Shown here piece after piece: positions 1 through 9,379 of a DNA stretch of 64,000 bases. Made by a program: the position numbers and the translations under genes. This stretch comes from Flabesymbios commensalis (Eukaryota > Annelida > Polychaeta > Terebellida > Flabelligeridae), in assembly GCA_964017125.1 (NCBI GenBank), contig OZ024908.1:86910618-86974617 (forward strand), in the 5' to 3' direction. Every line of letters begins with the position of its first letter. Positions within the stretch are counted from its first letter, which is position 1. The notes below the pieces were generated by a model. That model had not been told where the DNA came from. It searched no databases and saw only the letters and a list, made by a program, of their open reading frames with translations.

Positions 1-99
1 CAAGTATAAAAGTACACAATTTATTTATTAAAGAACAAACATGATACAACCTAAAAAAATTGAAAAAAATAGAAAAAGGTACCGAAATGACTGAAAAAA

Positions 100-420
100 T
101 ATCATTTCATGTAATATCGCAGAGACTTTATTACATGATGGAGTAAATATGCACACATCATGACTTACTGCAAACAAGTTATTTCAAATCTAAAGCGATG
201 AAAATATTCTGATGCATTTATTGAACAACACCAAGAAGAACAAGTAAACATAAATGATTTACGAAATGAATGCAAAAATATTTTTTCATGTAATATCACA
301 GGGACTTTATTACATGATGGAGTGGATTTGAACCCATCATGACTTACTGCGATAAAGTTATAATTAATTTAAAATGATAAAACCATTCTACGTATTCAAA
401 GTGGCTGCACATCGTGACTT
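100..420. repeat. Hairpin-bearing repeat units
   Basis: Two diverged units carry an inverted repeat CATGTAAT...ATTACATG around a loop of about 13 bases, followed by a TGATGGAGTGGATTTGAACC-like stretch. Read on the minus strand, the latter resembles a pol III B box (GGTTCAAATCC), so these may be remnants of a tRNA-derived SINE. No convincing A box was found. The same units recur at 17.3-17.95 kb. Confidence 0.5.
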
Positions 421-1020
421 ATGGCTATTGAGATATGTTTGTGCATGCAATCTCCAGTTGAATTAAACTATAGTAGGTCTATAACTTTTTAAGAGCTGCC
501 ACCTTTAAGATGCAAGAAAAGTGGCATTCAATGTGGCGGCCTATAAAACCTTTATACACGTTTATACATGCCATTCAGGGCAATAGTTAAGTGACCTTCC
601 ATAAAAGGTTGACTGCTTACAAGATTCACAATTTTTTTCTGTATTAAGTTTTAATTCAATATAACTAAAATAATGAAAACATTTTGACGTAGAAATTGTT
701 AAAATGATGCATAGATACATAATTAGAATAGCCTAAAATGTATTTGTTATGTCAACATTTTTCTGATTGCTCGCAAATTTGAATCTTTTTGTCATGATGT
801 GCATGCAATCAAGAACAATTCAACCCTTGGAAGCACCATATTAAATAACTTTGATTTTCGCTCTCTTGAAATTGTGTATTCAAGTGGTTAAAAAAAATAC
901 TGATGTTTGTACAATTTGAATTTTAATGCTACTTTTCATGTTGAATGTACATTTCTCTTAACAAATTATATAGTCTAAAAATGTTATTGGGTGGATTAAC
1001 ACTTTAAGGGGCAATCTTAA

Positions 1021-1221
1021 TTTTCAAAGAAATAAGCTATAAAACTATTTAAATTTGCAATGCCCTTAATAATTGGAACGCATGACGCCTTACAATTGAG
1101 AAGTCTTTCCATGTCTGTGACTTTTCAAAGAAATAAGATATAAAACTATTTAAATTTTCACTGCCCTTGATAATTGGAACGCATGACGCCTTACAATTGA
1201 GAAGTCTTTCCATGTCTGTGA
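1021..1221. repeat. 101-bp tandem duplication
   Basis: Bases 1021-1121 and 1122-1221 are near-identical direct repeats with a 101-bp period, both ending at CATGTCTGTGA. Copy B of the segmental duplication near 22.0 kb shows one unit, so this duplication arose after the copies split. It duplicates the 3-prime part of the minus-strand coding-like segment. Confidence 0.85.
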
Positions 1222-1425
1222 CATCAATTATCACAGCAAGTGGCAGGGGACACAAAAATGTCTGCTCAACATCCTCATCGCGGATTCCTTGTGGCAACAT
1301 ATGTTTGACTACCCTGACAAATTCCAGTGAACACTCATATTCGTCACCTTGTTCAGTGAGGAGTTTAACACTGATCTCTGATTGATCAATACCAATGATC
1401 AGCTCCTCTTTTCTGGTTGAGGGTG
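1040..1425 (-). pseudogene. Unrecognised exon-like coding segment, copy A
   Basis: Read on the minus strand, an open frame runs from about 1425 (beginning RKEELIIGIDQSEISVKLL) through HMLPQGIRDEDVEQTFLC to a stop near 1049. A similar frame exists in copy B at 22195-22345 (RKEELIIDIDQSEIIVELL). Many differences are conservative, which suggests past protein coding. A CAACCAG just upstream could be a splice acceptor. I do not recognise the family. The 101-bp tandem duplication alters the downstream end, and copy B reaches a stop early, so both look like decayed exons or a diverging duplicate pair. Confidence 0.4.
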
Positions 1426-1769
1426 GTGTTTTAAGGCACTACAAAAAAAAAGAACTTTAATGTAGAAAAGTAAAAGATATTATATAATTATAATCTATAA
1501 AAGATTTATATCTGGAGACAGCATCATAACTAATGTTTTGAGAAGTCTTTTTTTTAATCTAGGATTGTGTTTTATCTAGGAATGGAATTCTAAAGGAGCA
1601 TGGGGGTGCTGGACATCCAATGAGACATTTTCAGTAGCATACCATACTCAATAAGGACTATAACATGAAGACATAGCAGTTTGCTCAGCAGAAAAGCAAT
1701 TGCACAGGACTGTATAGGAGATTTTCCTTGCGCTATTTTCTGCAATGCATAGAGATCCATTATCAAGGT

Positions 1770-2452
1770 AGTAGTAGTAGTAAATCATTGCTTTACGTCA
1801 CTTTACAGCACAAAAGGTCTTTTAAGTGACACTATAATACGATAAAAACGTTGTAGTCAATTGATGAGATGAATGATGTACAGATGATGATGTGAGGGTG
1901 GGGGCGATAGGGCATGGTGGGTTATTGAGAGCGTTTTCCTTCACTCGCCCGATAAGGGGTTCTGGGCATGTCTAGGGGATATACCCCCAGACATGCCCAG
2001 ACGGCCGGAGACTTGAGTTTCGCTGTACAATTTAATGATGAAACTCTTTGGCATTTTGCGCAGCTCGGTTATCCTCGGGTCGGATAGTCCCCAGAGTAAC
2101 AATAGGAAGGATCACTCCCTCTGGGTAACTCCATTCATCCCACGTGAGAGACCTAATGTCAAACACGCTATTGCCGGTTATTTAAGGCTACCACAGCCTA
2201 CATCAGCGCCAGCACTGATGCGGGTGCTGCATTGGCTCCGCTGTCGAGCGGAGGAAACCAGGGTACGCCACTGGCAATCCGCCCGAAGATTATAGCCAGA
2301 TACGAGGAGGCTGCAGCTGCCCTTGGATGATTGTTGTAGACTAGTGCTTCCGTACAATGCCGTAACAGCATCCAACAGACGAAACAGATCCCTAATGACC
2401 CTCCCCGGATGGGGGCGAAAAGTACTACTACTAGCAATCATCCCAGTACCCC
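1770..2452 (-). mobile_element. SINE-like ~680-bp unit, full length, with 12-bp TSD
   Basis: On the minus strand the unit begins GGGTACTGGGATGATTGC and ends with GTGACGTAAAGCAATGATT plus a (TAC)n tail. It is flanked by the direct repeat CATTATCAAGGT at 1758-1769 and 2453-2464. A simple-repeat 3-prime tail with a target duplication points to target-primed reverse transcription. Its last 40 bases resemble the LINE tail seen elsewhere in the window. I find no convincing tRNA, 5S or 7SL head. Open frames of 70-95 codons on both strands recur in every copy because the copies are similar, not because they are proven genes. Confidence 0.85.
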
Positions 2453-2464
2453 CATTATCAAGGT

Positions 2465-2800
2465 CAGCAGAAAAGTGCAGCCCTCCTCCCTGTAACCAGT
2501 ATCAAACTCCTCATCTTCGAACAGCTGACATCAAAGTTGTATTAACTCCTTATGAGAAGTTATTACAACTTTGATGTCAGCTGTTCGAAAATGAGGAGTT
2601 TGATACTGGTTACAGGGAGGAGGTCTGCACTTTAGGTTAATACAACTTTGATGTCAGCTGTTCGCAGATGAGGAGTTTGATACTGGTTACAGGGAGGAGG
2701 TCTGCACTCTTGGTCAATACAACTTTGATGTCAGCTGTTCGAAGATGAGGAGTTTGATACTGGTTACAGAGAGGAGGTCTGCACTTTTCTGCTGATCTCC
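2465..2800. repeat. One inverted plus three direct copies of an ~85-bp unit
   Basis: The unit contains ACTTTGATGTCAGCTGTTCG, GAGGAGTTTGATACTGGT and GGGAGGAGGTCTGCAC. It appears once inverted (about 2465-2545) and then three times directly (about 2560-2790). The inverted copy forms one arm of the foldback element, and the direct copies expand the other. Confidence 0.85.
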
Positions 2801-2889
2801 TTGATTATGGATCTCTATGCATTTCGCATTTTACTCACTTCAATTCTAAATGCTGTTATAGCTTGCGAGGCATAGAGATGTAATTGTGC

Positions 2890-3170
2890 GGGAGAGTGCA
2901 GGAAAAAATTTTAAAAAAATAGTTTGTCGCCACAAAAGTCAGAAAAAAATAGTTTGTTGAAAATGTGAACAGAAAAAAAAAGTTTGGTGTCGAAATTGAT
3001 GAAAAAAATGTTGACCAGAAAAAACACCAAGTGGTAACGTACATAATATGGAAAGCGTACGACAAAAAATTTCTTCGACGAAATATAAATAAAAAAATTG
3101 TCGGACGTCGATTGCCAAAGAAAAAGATTGTTTTCTCTCGAAGGTAAAAAAAAAAATTGCAAGCAACAAA
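2890..3170. repeat. A-rich degenerate tandem repeat
   Basis: Runs of 5-9 A separated by short GT- and CG-containing words recur at roughly 25-35 bp (for example GTCAGAAAAAAATAGTTTG). A 129-residue Phe-rich frame on the complementary strand is a by-product of this composition. Bases 3170-3558 hold nothing I can identify. Confidence 0.5.
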
Positions 3171-3558
3171 AACTCTAGGCCCCCCCCCCAGATATCTATT
3201 GGTGCGTCCCTTATCATCTGCGTCGTTTCTTTCATCGCATGTCACTTACCATCATCATCTTGTAAAGCCTTTTTTAATGTTTTTGTGATACCAGAGAAGC
3301 AGTGCACAGTCTTTGGTTAATGGTTGTTTGTAGTCTCTCTTTTACATGAACACAAGTGCCTGCAATGAAATTATGAGACATTGTTAACTATAATAGTATT
3401 TTCAAAACAGTGATAACTTTGGTATGGTGATAATGGAGAGATAAGTTTACCTATTCTTTGGATTTATTTAGTAATTAGTTTAAGTGTACTATATTCCACT
3501 GTAGATGGATATTAGAAGCATGGGAGACTAGTTTCACACCCCCATTAAATAGAAGCTC

Positions 3559-5552
3559 TTCAATAACTCTTTTAATAACTCTGACATGTCCTTTATGTTA
3601 GGAGTCGAGGGTTCTGTTGCAGCTGCCGATTATCGGTTTACTACAACCTTCACCCTCTCTTGAACAATCATCTTCATACATTTTCGAACCTACCGTTTGT
3701 TGGTCATCCTAATTTGAGACCTGTTCCTCTCTTTTTCACCACCTATTTTTTTGACGTGAAGTTTTTTGTGTTTGCTTTCCGGTGGTACTGAGGTTGTTAT
3801 GTTTATTATCGAATAGTTTTTAGTTCAAATTCTTTATATATTCTCTATATATTCATATTTATATATTTTATATATTTTTTCATTGTACTTGTGGTGCCTT
3901 ACAGTGCTCTCACGGATTATGATCGCTCTGTCGTGCTAGTTCTCGATGACAGACCCGATCCCCAGCTGTGGGGGCATTGTAGGTCTACTCATAATTCCTC
4001 TATGATTTGGTTTTTGTGTTTGCAGTGGTTTCTCTTTGGCATCCTGGCGATGGACGGGATGTCCGAAAGAAACCATTGCCATATAATTATTTTTTCACTT
4101 TATTGTTTTAAAGGTTTCTCTGTGGCATCCTGGCGGATAATGCAGCATGTCATAGAGAAGCCATTGCCGTACAATTAGCCTGTGGTGACTTACGGTGTCC
4201 TCACGGTTTGTGATCGCTCTGTGATGTCCTCCAATATCACAGACCTTATTACCAACTGTGGGGGCACTGTAAGTCTTTATTTTTGAGAATTTGTTGTAGT
4301 TTCATGATTTCTCTGGCCATACTGGCCGAAAAGTGAAGTAAAGAAGACATTTACTTATTTACTTAATGGTTTCTCTGTTTATTGTTTATGTCATTCATAT
4401 TTATGTCTAAATGGGTTTACTTTTTTGATTATAGTATATAGTATTATAGTATATATTATATATTTGTTTTGACAATGACACTGTTTTGACTTAGACTTGT
4501 AGTTTTTACACAATCACTCCAATTTCATGGAGATATAGTGACTTGATAAGTCGTTCATTTTATAATCACTTCATATGGTGACTTGATATTCAGGGACACC
4601 CCTGCTGGTTCTATTATTCAGTTCCTTCGGGAATGTAACCTATATTACATGTTTTAATTATTAGACATAGACTTTTTACACAATCACTCCAATTTCATGG
4701 AGATATAGTGACTTGATAAGTCGTTCATTTTATAATCACTTCATATTTTACATTATTTATACTAATATTTTTATACCCATTAAACTGTGCTGTAGTGCAG
4801 GCGCTACAACATGTCATCAGACTCATTACATATAGGTGCCAGGAGCATCGTCATCTTATCACATCAAACACTTTAAACTGGATATTTTAGTACGAACATG
4901 CTTTTATTAGCTTTGTCTGTCCTTTACTACTTTAACTATACAATATGGGATATTGTAATACCTGGAATTTTCACTTAAATGGCCATACTGGCCGAAAAGT
5001 GAAGTAAAGCAGAAATTTTACTTACTTACTTACTTTTTCACCACCATACAATGCTCTACAGAGTCCTGATTAACAAAAATGTAAAAATTGATTAATCAAT
5101 GAGACAAAGCTTGTCAAAAATCAAACTTATTCCTGCGAAAAAATAATGTGATAATACAGCTGTTTTCCTGAAAATATTCCCAGTATGGTATGGGGAAAAC
5201 CTTCAATAACTCTTTTAATAACTCTGCCATGTCCTTTATGTTAGGAGTCGAGGGTTCTGTTGCAGCTGCCGTTTATCGGTTTACTACAACCTTCACCCTC
5301 TTTTGAACAATCATCTTCATACATTTTCGCACCTACTGTTTGTTGGCCATCCTAATTTGAGACCTGTTCTTCTCTTTTTCACCACCATACAATGCTCTAC
5401 AGAGTCCTGATTAACAAAAATGTAAAAATTGATTTATCAATGAGACAAAGCTTGTCAAAAATCAAACTTATTCCTGCGAAAAAATAATGTGATAATACAG
5501 CTGTTTTCCTGAAAATATTCCCAGTATGGTATGGGGAAAACCTATGGACATT
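3559..5552. repeat. Tandem duplication (A-B / A-B) split by a LINE-derived insert
   Basis: Unit A (3559-3743) recurs at about 5200-5383, and unit B (5046-5205) recurs at about 5388-5552. The present order is A, insert, B, A, B. The ancestral state was therefore a direct tandem duplication of roughly 345 bp, and the 1.29-kb element landed at the A/B boundary of the first unit. The second unit preserves the empty site. Confidence 0.85.
3744..5033 (+). mobile_element. Composite LINE-derived non-autonomous element, 1.29 kb, 12-bp TSD
   Basis: It is flanked by TTTTTCACCACC at 3732-3743 and 5034-5045. It ends with GGCCATACTGGCCGAAAAGT, GAAGTAAAGCAGAAATTTTA and (CTTA)n, the tail of the local LINE. 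A second, internal copy of the tail module lies near 4314-4365, and a 77-bp segment around CACTCCAATTTCATGGAG is repeated at about 4500 and 4672. Related pieces occur on the minus strand at 24300-24503, 31507-31855 and 32190-32990. No RT frame is present. Confidence 0.75.
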
Positions 5553-5794
5553 TATTTATACAAACTATTTTAGGTATCATCTATTCATCTCATCATAGGA
5601 CTGCACTGTTTTTGTCGTATTACAATGTCACTTAAATTACTATTAATGCCGAAAAGTGATGTAAAGCAACAACTTACTACTACTATTATAGTTATGGATC
5701 TGTCTACTGCCTAAACATAGTATTTTGAGGATTACAAACCCTATATTTCTTTGAACATAAATATGAGGTGAGTAAGCCCAAAAATTACACATCA

Positions 5795-6500
5795 CTGTGT
5801 TGTATGCTTCCATTTGACTTCATCCCGAACGATATCTTCACATGTCTGGTATGCTTTCTTCAGGAATCTCTTCAGCTCTATTTTTCGGTTTTGTTGAAAC
5901 CCAGTAGCATCACTGTTCAGCTCACCCCATATATTTATAGGTGTCACAAATGTGTCGATGTCCCACAGGAAGTTGCTCTCCTCCACCTCGGTGATCAGTG
6001 ACGAATCTGGTGCATCCGAGCTGCTGTAGGGGTGGTTGCTAGTGTAGACATGGCTGTCAAACAATCTACTACAGCAATGCCAGATCCAGATTGTCTATTT
6101 TGCAGATAGGAATTGCAGTTCATGTCCAAAGGTTTTGAGGGCTCTTCGAAGAATTCATATACCTCCTGTGGGTGCTGCAGTGTACCGAAGTCATGACGAT
6201 AGTCTTGTGCACGGTGTAAGTTAGTGTGTATGCCAATTTCATTGGGTACTGCACACTCGTGGCATTTGAACAAACTTCGGAAACGAAGCTGACCCGGACA
6301 TCAAATGAAGATTTGGGTATGGCAACAGTGGTGCCATTACTGGAGCGGATTGTAAGCCCATCGTCTCCCAACTTTGCTACAGTCCCCTGCAAGCCATTAA
6401 CAAACGGTCCGCCGAGATTCCTCAGCAAAATCACAAGGCATTTCTTTTTGAGCACCAGCATATGGGGTGCTGAACACTTACACAGTCTGGTCTTGATACC
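5795..6500 (-). pseudogene. PIF1-like helicase C-terminal region, decayed
   Basis: The minus strand has a possible splice acceptor (TTTGATTACAG, near 6510). The frame that follows includes VILLRNLGGPFVNGLQGTV, then GDDGLTI, a basic stretch, and YPMKLAYTLT followed by VHK. This matches the order in the C-terminal helicase domain of PIF1-family proteins: R-N-L, VNG-x-x-G-x-V, then P-x-K-L-A-x-x-x-T-x-H-K. After VHK the helicase motif is lost. Related coding continues in other frames (HPQEVYEFFEEPSKPL near 6130-6180; a further frame to about 5795), so at least two frame changes and probably an internal deletion are present. PIF1 domains occur in a host helicase family expanded in invertebrates and in Helitrons; the sequence does not separate these. 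Confidence 0.55.
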
Positions 6501-6529
6501 TGTAATCAAATAACATATTATATACACAC

Positions 6530-6880
6530 CTCAATAGAAATTTCAATGCGGTGATACTATAACATTTACATGTTGTCTATTTGTTATTTATAGTTAAAAT
6601 TAAAGTAATGTAAAGTTTCAGCAACAATATAGACCATGTAGAGGGTCGTGGCTTGTGAGTTGTCTACACCTAAACCTACCATGTATGCTTATTACAAACG
6701 TCTTATATTTGGGGGATGAAAACGTCTTTCAAATAACAATAACCTATCACCTTTTGCCATTTGGTGATATTAGCTAGTTATAAGTGAATCATTGGATTCA
6801 TTTACTGTATATTATTGTATCATCTACAGTAGTTATCCAAATAATATCATTGATCCACTGCAGTACTGACAAAAAAGTGA
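6530..6880. other. Non-coding interval, nothing recognised
   Basis: AT-rich DNA without long frames or clear repeats. It ends with AAAAAAGTGA next to the SINE-like unit that begins at 6881. Confidence 0.5.
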
Positions 6881-7208
6881 GGTAGTGGGATTGTTAGTAG
6901 TAGTACTTTTCGCCCCAATTCGGGGAGGGTCAGTGGGATCTGATCCGTCTGTTGCATGTTGTAATGCATGGTACAGAAGCACTAGTCCATAGCAATCATC
7001 CAAGGGAAGCTGCAGCCTCCACGTGGCTGGCCATAATCTTCGAGCGGATTGCCAGCGTGGTAACCCTGGTTCCTCCGTTCAACAGCAGTGCTAATGCAGC
7101 TCCAGTATCAGTGTAGGCACTGCCAGTGCAGTGTCACCACATACAGTCCAGCTATTGATGTTGGCCGTGCTAGCCTTTAAACAACAGACAATAGCGTGTT
7201 AGACAGTA
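6881..7208 (+). mobile_element. SINE-like ~680-bp unit, 5-prime half
   Basis: This plus-strand copy begins GGTAGTGGGATTG (consensus GGTACTGGGATGATTGC) and follows the family consensus through the GGTTCCTCCG block to the AATAGCGTGTTAGACAG region. A foreign 1.5-kb element then interrupts it, and the second half resumes at 8715. It is more diverged than the copies in the LINE and looks older. Confidence 0.8.
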
Positions 7209-7383
7209 TTGGCCGTATTCACAAAGCAAGTTTAAGAGTGGTTTAACAAAATTACTGGTGTAAACACGAGTTTAACGGCAAACTGTATGCACAAAAGCAG
7301 TTTAGGCCAAACACTGGTTTGAATTGGGCAGCTTATCGACTGAAAGTTAAACCTGCTCAGGGGGTAGTTTCATCGTTTTTTAT

Positions 7384-7560
7384 TTTTTAGCTCATCCGGC
7401 CTTTAGGCCTAGATGGTTAGTTCATCCGGCCTTTAGACCTAGATGAGCTTATGTCATCGGGTTGCGTCTGTCCACAATTCTCAAGAAATGCTTCTCCTTC
7501 CTCAATTCTTATCCAATTTTAATTGTGTTCGGTTTGTTTGAAAGAGCTCGTGCCTTTGCA
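7384..7560. repeat. Dispersed repeat with AGCTCATCCGGCC palindromes
   Basis: Two near-identical 38-bp blocks (AGCTCATCCGGCCTTTAGG ... TAGATG) are followed by GAGCTTATGTCAT. Blocks like this, with an inverted AGCTCATC/GATGAGCT, are familiar from memory as a widespread dispersed repeat in marine invertebrate genomes. No coding potential. Confidence 0.5.
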
Positions 7561-7842
7561 TAAAACATCCTACCGGATTTCAGAAATTTAAATTTGTAAT
7601 TAAAATATGCCCTAATTAAGGATGAGCTTCTGTGTCATTGACACTCTAGTCTCCAGTTAAAATCCCTTTCATTACAGAAAACAGCTGTTCTTAGCCCACT
7701 CAATGGCAGAGTAACTTAGTCAATCACGTGACCAGACCAGCCATTCCGTCATTTAATTGTTATTTTTTTTAAATTAGTGTGGAGTATGCCATACGTGGAC
7801 TGTATTTGAAGGGGTTGAAAATTAATATAAATCAGATCAACA

Positions 7843-8167
7843 AATGAATGAATGAATAAATGAATGAATGTGGGGTTTTAGGCCACCTTTGTGCACATAT
7901 AGACAAACTGGGCCAGGAGAACTTCCTCAGCACTGTGAGATGACACTGCCCTCCAGACGCAGGATTCGAAATTAGAGGCCTGGCGGTCTGAGGCCGAGCA
8001 CGCTACGATACCTAATGGTCACAGAGGCTTCTACCAAAAATGCATCTTTGTAGTGAGCGGGGAAAAACATTTTGTTTCTTTGAAACTTGAAGGCCGGAGT
8101 GGGGCTCGAAACAATGATCTCTGACTGTCCAATTGGGCAGCCTTTACCACTGAACCAGGGCCCCCGC
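7843..8167 (-). mobile_element. tRNA-derived SINE (family 2), diverged
   Basis: On the minus strand it begins GGCGGGGGCCCTGGTTCAG and ends in an (ATTC)n tail. Its body shares CTGGAGGGCAGTGTCA and the GGTTCTCCTGGCCC-type block with copies at 12714-13017 and 61843-62019. The pol III boxes are weak here but clear in the 61.8-kb copy. It is nested inside the 1.5-kb TIR element. Confidence 0.7.
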
Positions 8168-8714
8168 CTTATCGGATCAGCAAGAATCATTGTTGTAAAG
8201 TTATGTTTAACATTTTATCCAATGGATACTTGAATTCTGAGTAACATGTATAATTAAAATGTGACACAAAGAGATGTCAATAATACTGCACTAAAACGAC
8301 CACGGAATAATTATCTTTTATATGATATTAATTACAGGCTCTACAAAAGACCCAGTGAACGCTAGACCTTGGCCCACTGTTGGGTTTAATGATGTACGGC
8401 TATCTGCGAAACGGGCCCAACCCTAAACTAACATTGTACTGACGTCTCGTGTTATCTGGCACGCGCTTTCAACCAATTGCATATGCTGCATGTGTTCACA
8501 AATTGCATGTATTTTGTATGTGGGTAGCCATCATTTTAGTGTATGAACGTTGGATCAAACTGCAAAACCTGCTGCTTTAAACGGCATTCTGAAGTTGTGT
8601 TAAACTGGAGCAAAACTGCTTTTGTGAATACGGTTTATAAATTATTTGAACGTCTATTTAGTTACACTCGTCTAAACGCTAAATTGGGTTTAGTAAAACA
8701 TCTTTTGTGAATAC

Positions 8715-9057
8715 GACAGTTAGAGTCTCACGTGGGATGAACAGATTTACCCTTATCTGATGTTATACTGGGGACTATCTGACCCGAGGATGGCGGAGCC
8801 GTGTATCGTAGGAAAAAGTCTCCGGAGGTCCAAGCATGCCTGGGAGTAAATCCTCTAGACATGTCCAGAACCCTTTATATTGACCAAGTGAAGAAAAACA
8901 CCCGCAACAGCCTTCTATGCCCCATTACCCCACCCTTACGTCATCATCTGTTCATCATTCATCTGATCAAAGGAGTGCACTGTTTTTATTGTCTTACAAT
9001 GTCTTTAAATGACCACTAGTGCTGAAAAGTGACGTGAAGCAACAATTTACTACTACC
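8715..9057 (+). mobile_element. SINE-like ~680-bp unit, 3-prime half
   Basis: This continues the copy begun at 6881: TCTCACGTGGGATGA, then GGGGACTATCTGACCCGAGG, and finally GTGCTGAAAAGTGACGTGAA with a short ACTACTACC tail. It completes one unit broken by the 7209-8714 insertion. Confidence 0.8.
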
Positions 9058-9182
9058 ACCTAAAACGTGTGGTAATAATGGTAATGGCCAACTGTTATTT
9101 GATATTTGGGTGTATTAACAAATTTACTTCGTATTGGCATGTCATCAAATATTAATTTAATATAGATAAGATGAGGACTTAC

Positions 9183-9374
9183 AATGTTTATCAGAAGAAT
9201 AGTGTTTGGTTTTATTTGTATAATTCGATCATTATCAATTGCAATGAGTATGTGACTCACTCGATTAACTTGCTGATGCATGGATAATGAGAGGAGTGGC
9301 CCTTCTTGTAAGCAGATTGAATTGCTCTTCAAATTGTTACCCATCTGATCAATGTCATACACAATCATACAGGA
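9183..9374 (-). CDS. Isolated 64-codon exon candidate
   Basis: The minus strand has CTGAACAG before the exon and GTAAGT directly after it. The interval is exactly 192 nt, open throughout, phase 0 at both ends: SCMIVYDIDQMGNNLKSNSI at the start, then LSLSMHQQVNRVSHILIAID, ending TILLINI. Alternating hydrophobic strands with a D-N-D-R turn resemble beta-propeller blades, but I do not recognise a family. No partner exons were found within several kb. A real internal exon of a gene with long introns is plausible; chance is not excluded. Confidence 0.4.
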
Positions 9375-9379
9375 CTGTT

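Larger units (their letters stand above)
60..1670. repeat. Segmental duplication, copy A
   Basis: This stretch is colinear with two later blocks: 60-800 matches about 17280-18130, and 960-1660 matches about 21965-22650. Matching landmarks include the tandem hairpin units, a shared run around AATATAACTAAAATAATGAA, the minus-strand coding segment and the block around GGAGACAGCATCATAACTAA. In copy B the two halves are separated by about 3.8 kb. Apart from the coding-like segment at 1040-1425 I see no gene here. Confidence 0.75.
1735..2840. mobile_element. Foldback element interrupted by a SINE-like unit
   Basis: After removing the insert at 1770-2452, the left arm (1746-1769 plus 2465-2545) is the inverted copy of the right arm ending near 2823. 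The arms read inward from TGCATAGAGATCCAT through the CAGCAGAAAAGTGCAG block to ACTTTGATGTCAGCTGTTCG. No transposase frame is present, so this is a non-autonomous palindromic DNA element. The middle has expanded by local tandem repetition. Confidence 0.6.
7209..8714. mobile_element. 1.5-kb non-autonomous TIR element inside a SINE-like unit
   Basis: The ends carry CGTATTCACAAAG at about 7214 and the inverse TTTTGTGAATACG near 8703-8715; a second inverse copy (TGCTTTTGTGAATACGG) lies about 95 bp inside the right end. The host SINE-like sequence is duplicated at the junctions (GACAGT at 7202-7207 and 8715-8720). No transposase frame is visible. The interior holds a GATGAGCTTATGTCAT dispersed repeat and a tRNA-SINE. 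The superfamily cannot be assigned. Confidence 0.6.

Noticed and set aside
2035-2295. Recurring 70-100-residue frames on both strands of each SINE-like copy
   Set aside because: They recur because the copies are similar. Frames overlap on both strands, lengths differ between copies, and no motif is present; not treated as genes.
2856-3245. 129-residue Phe-rich frame on the minus strand
   Set aside because: Product of A-rich tandem DNA; low complexity.
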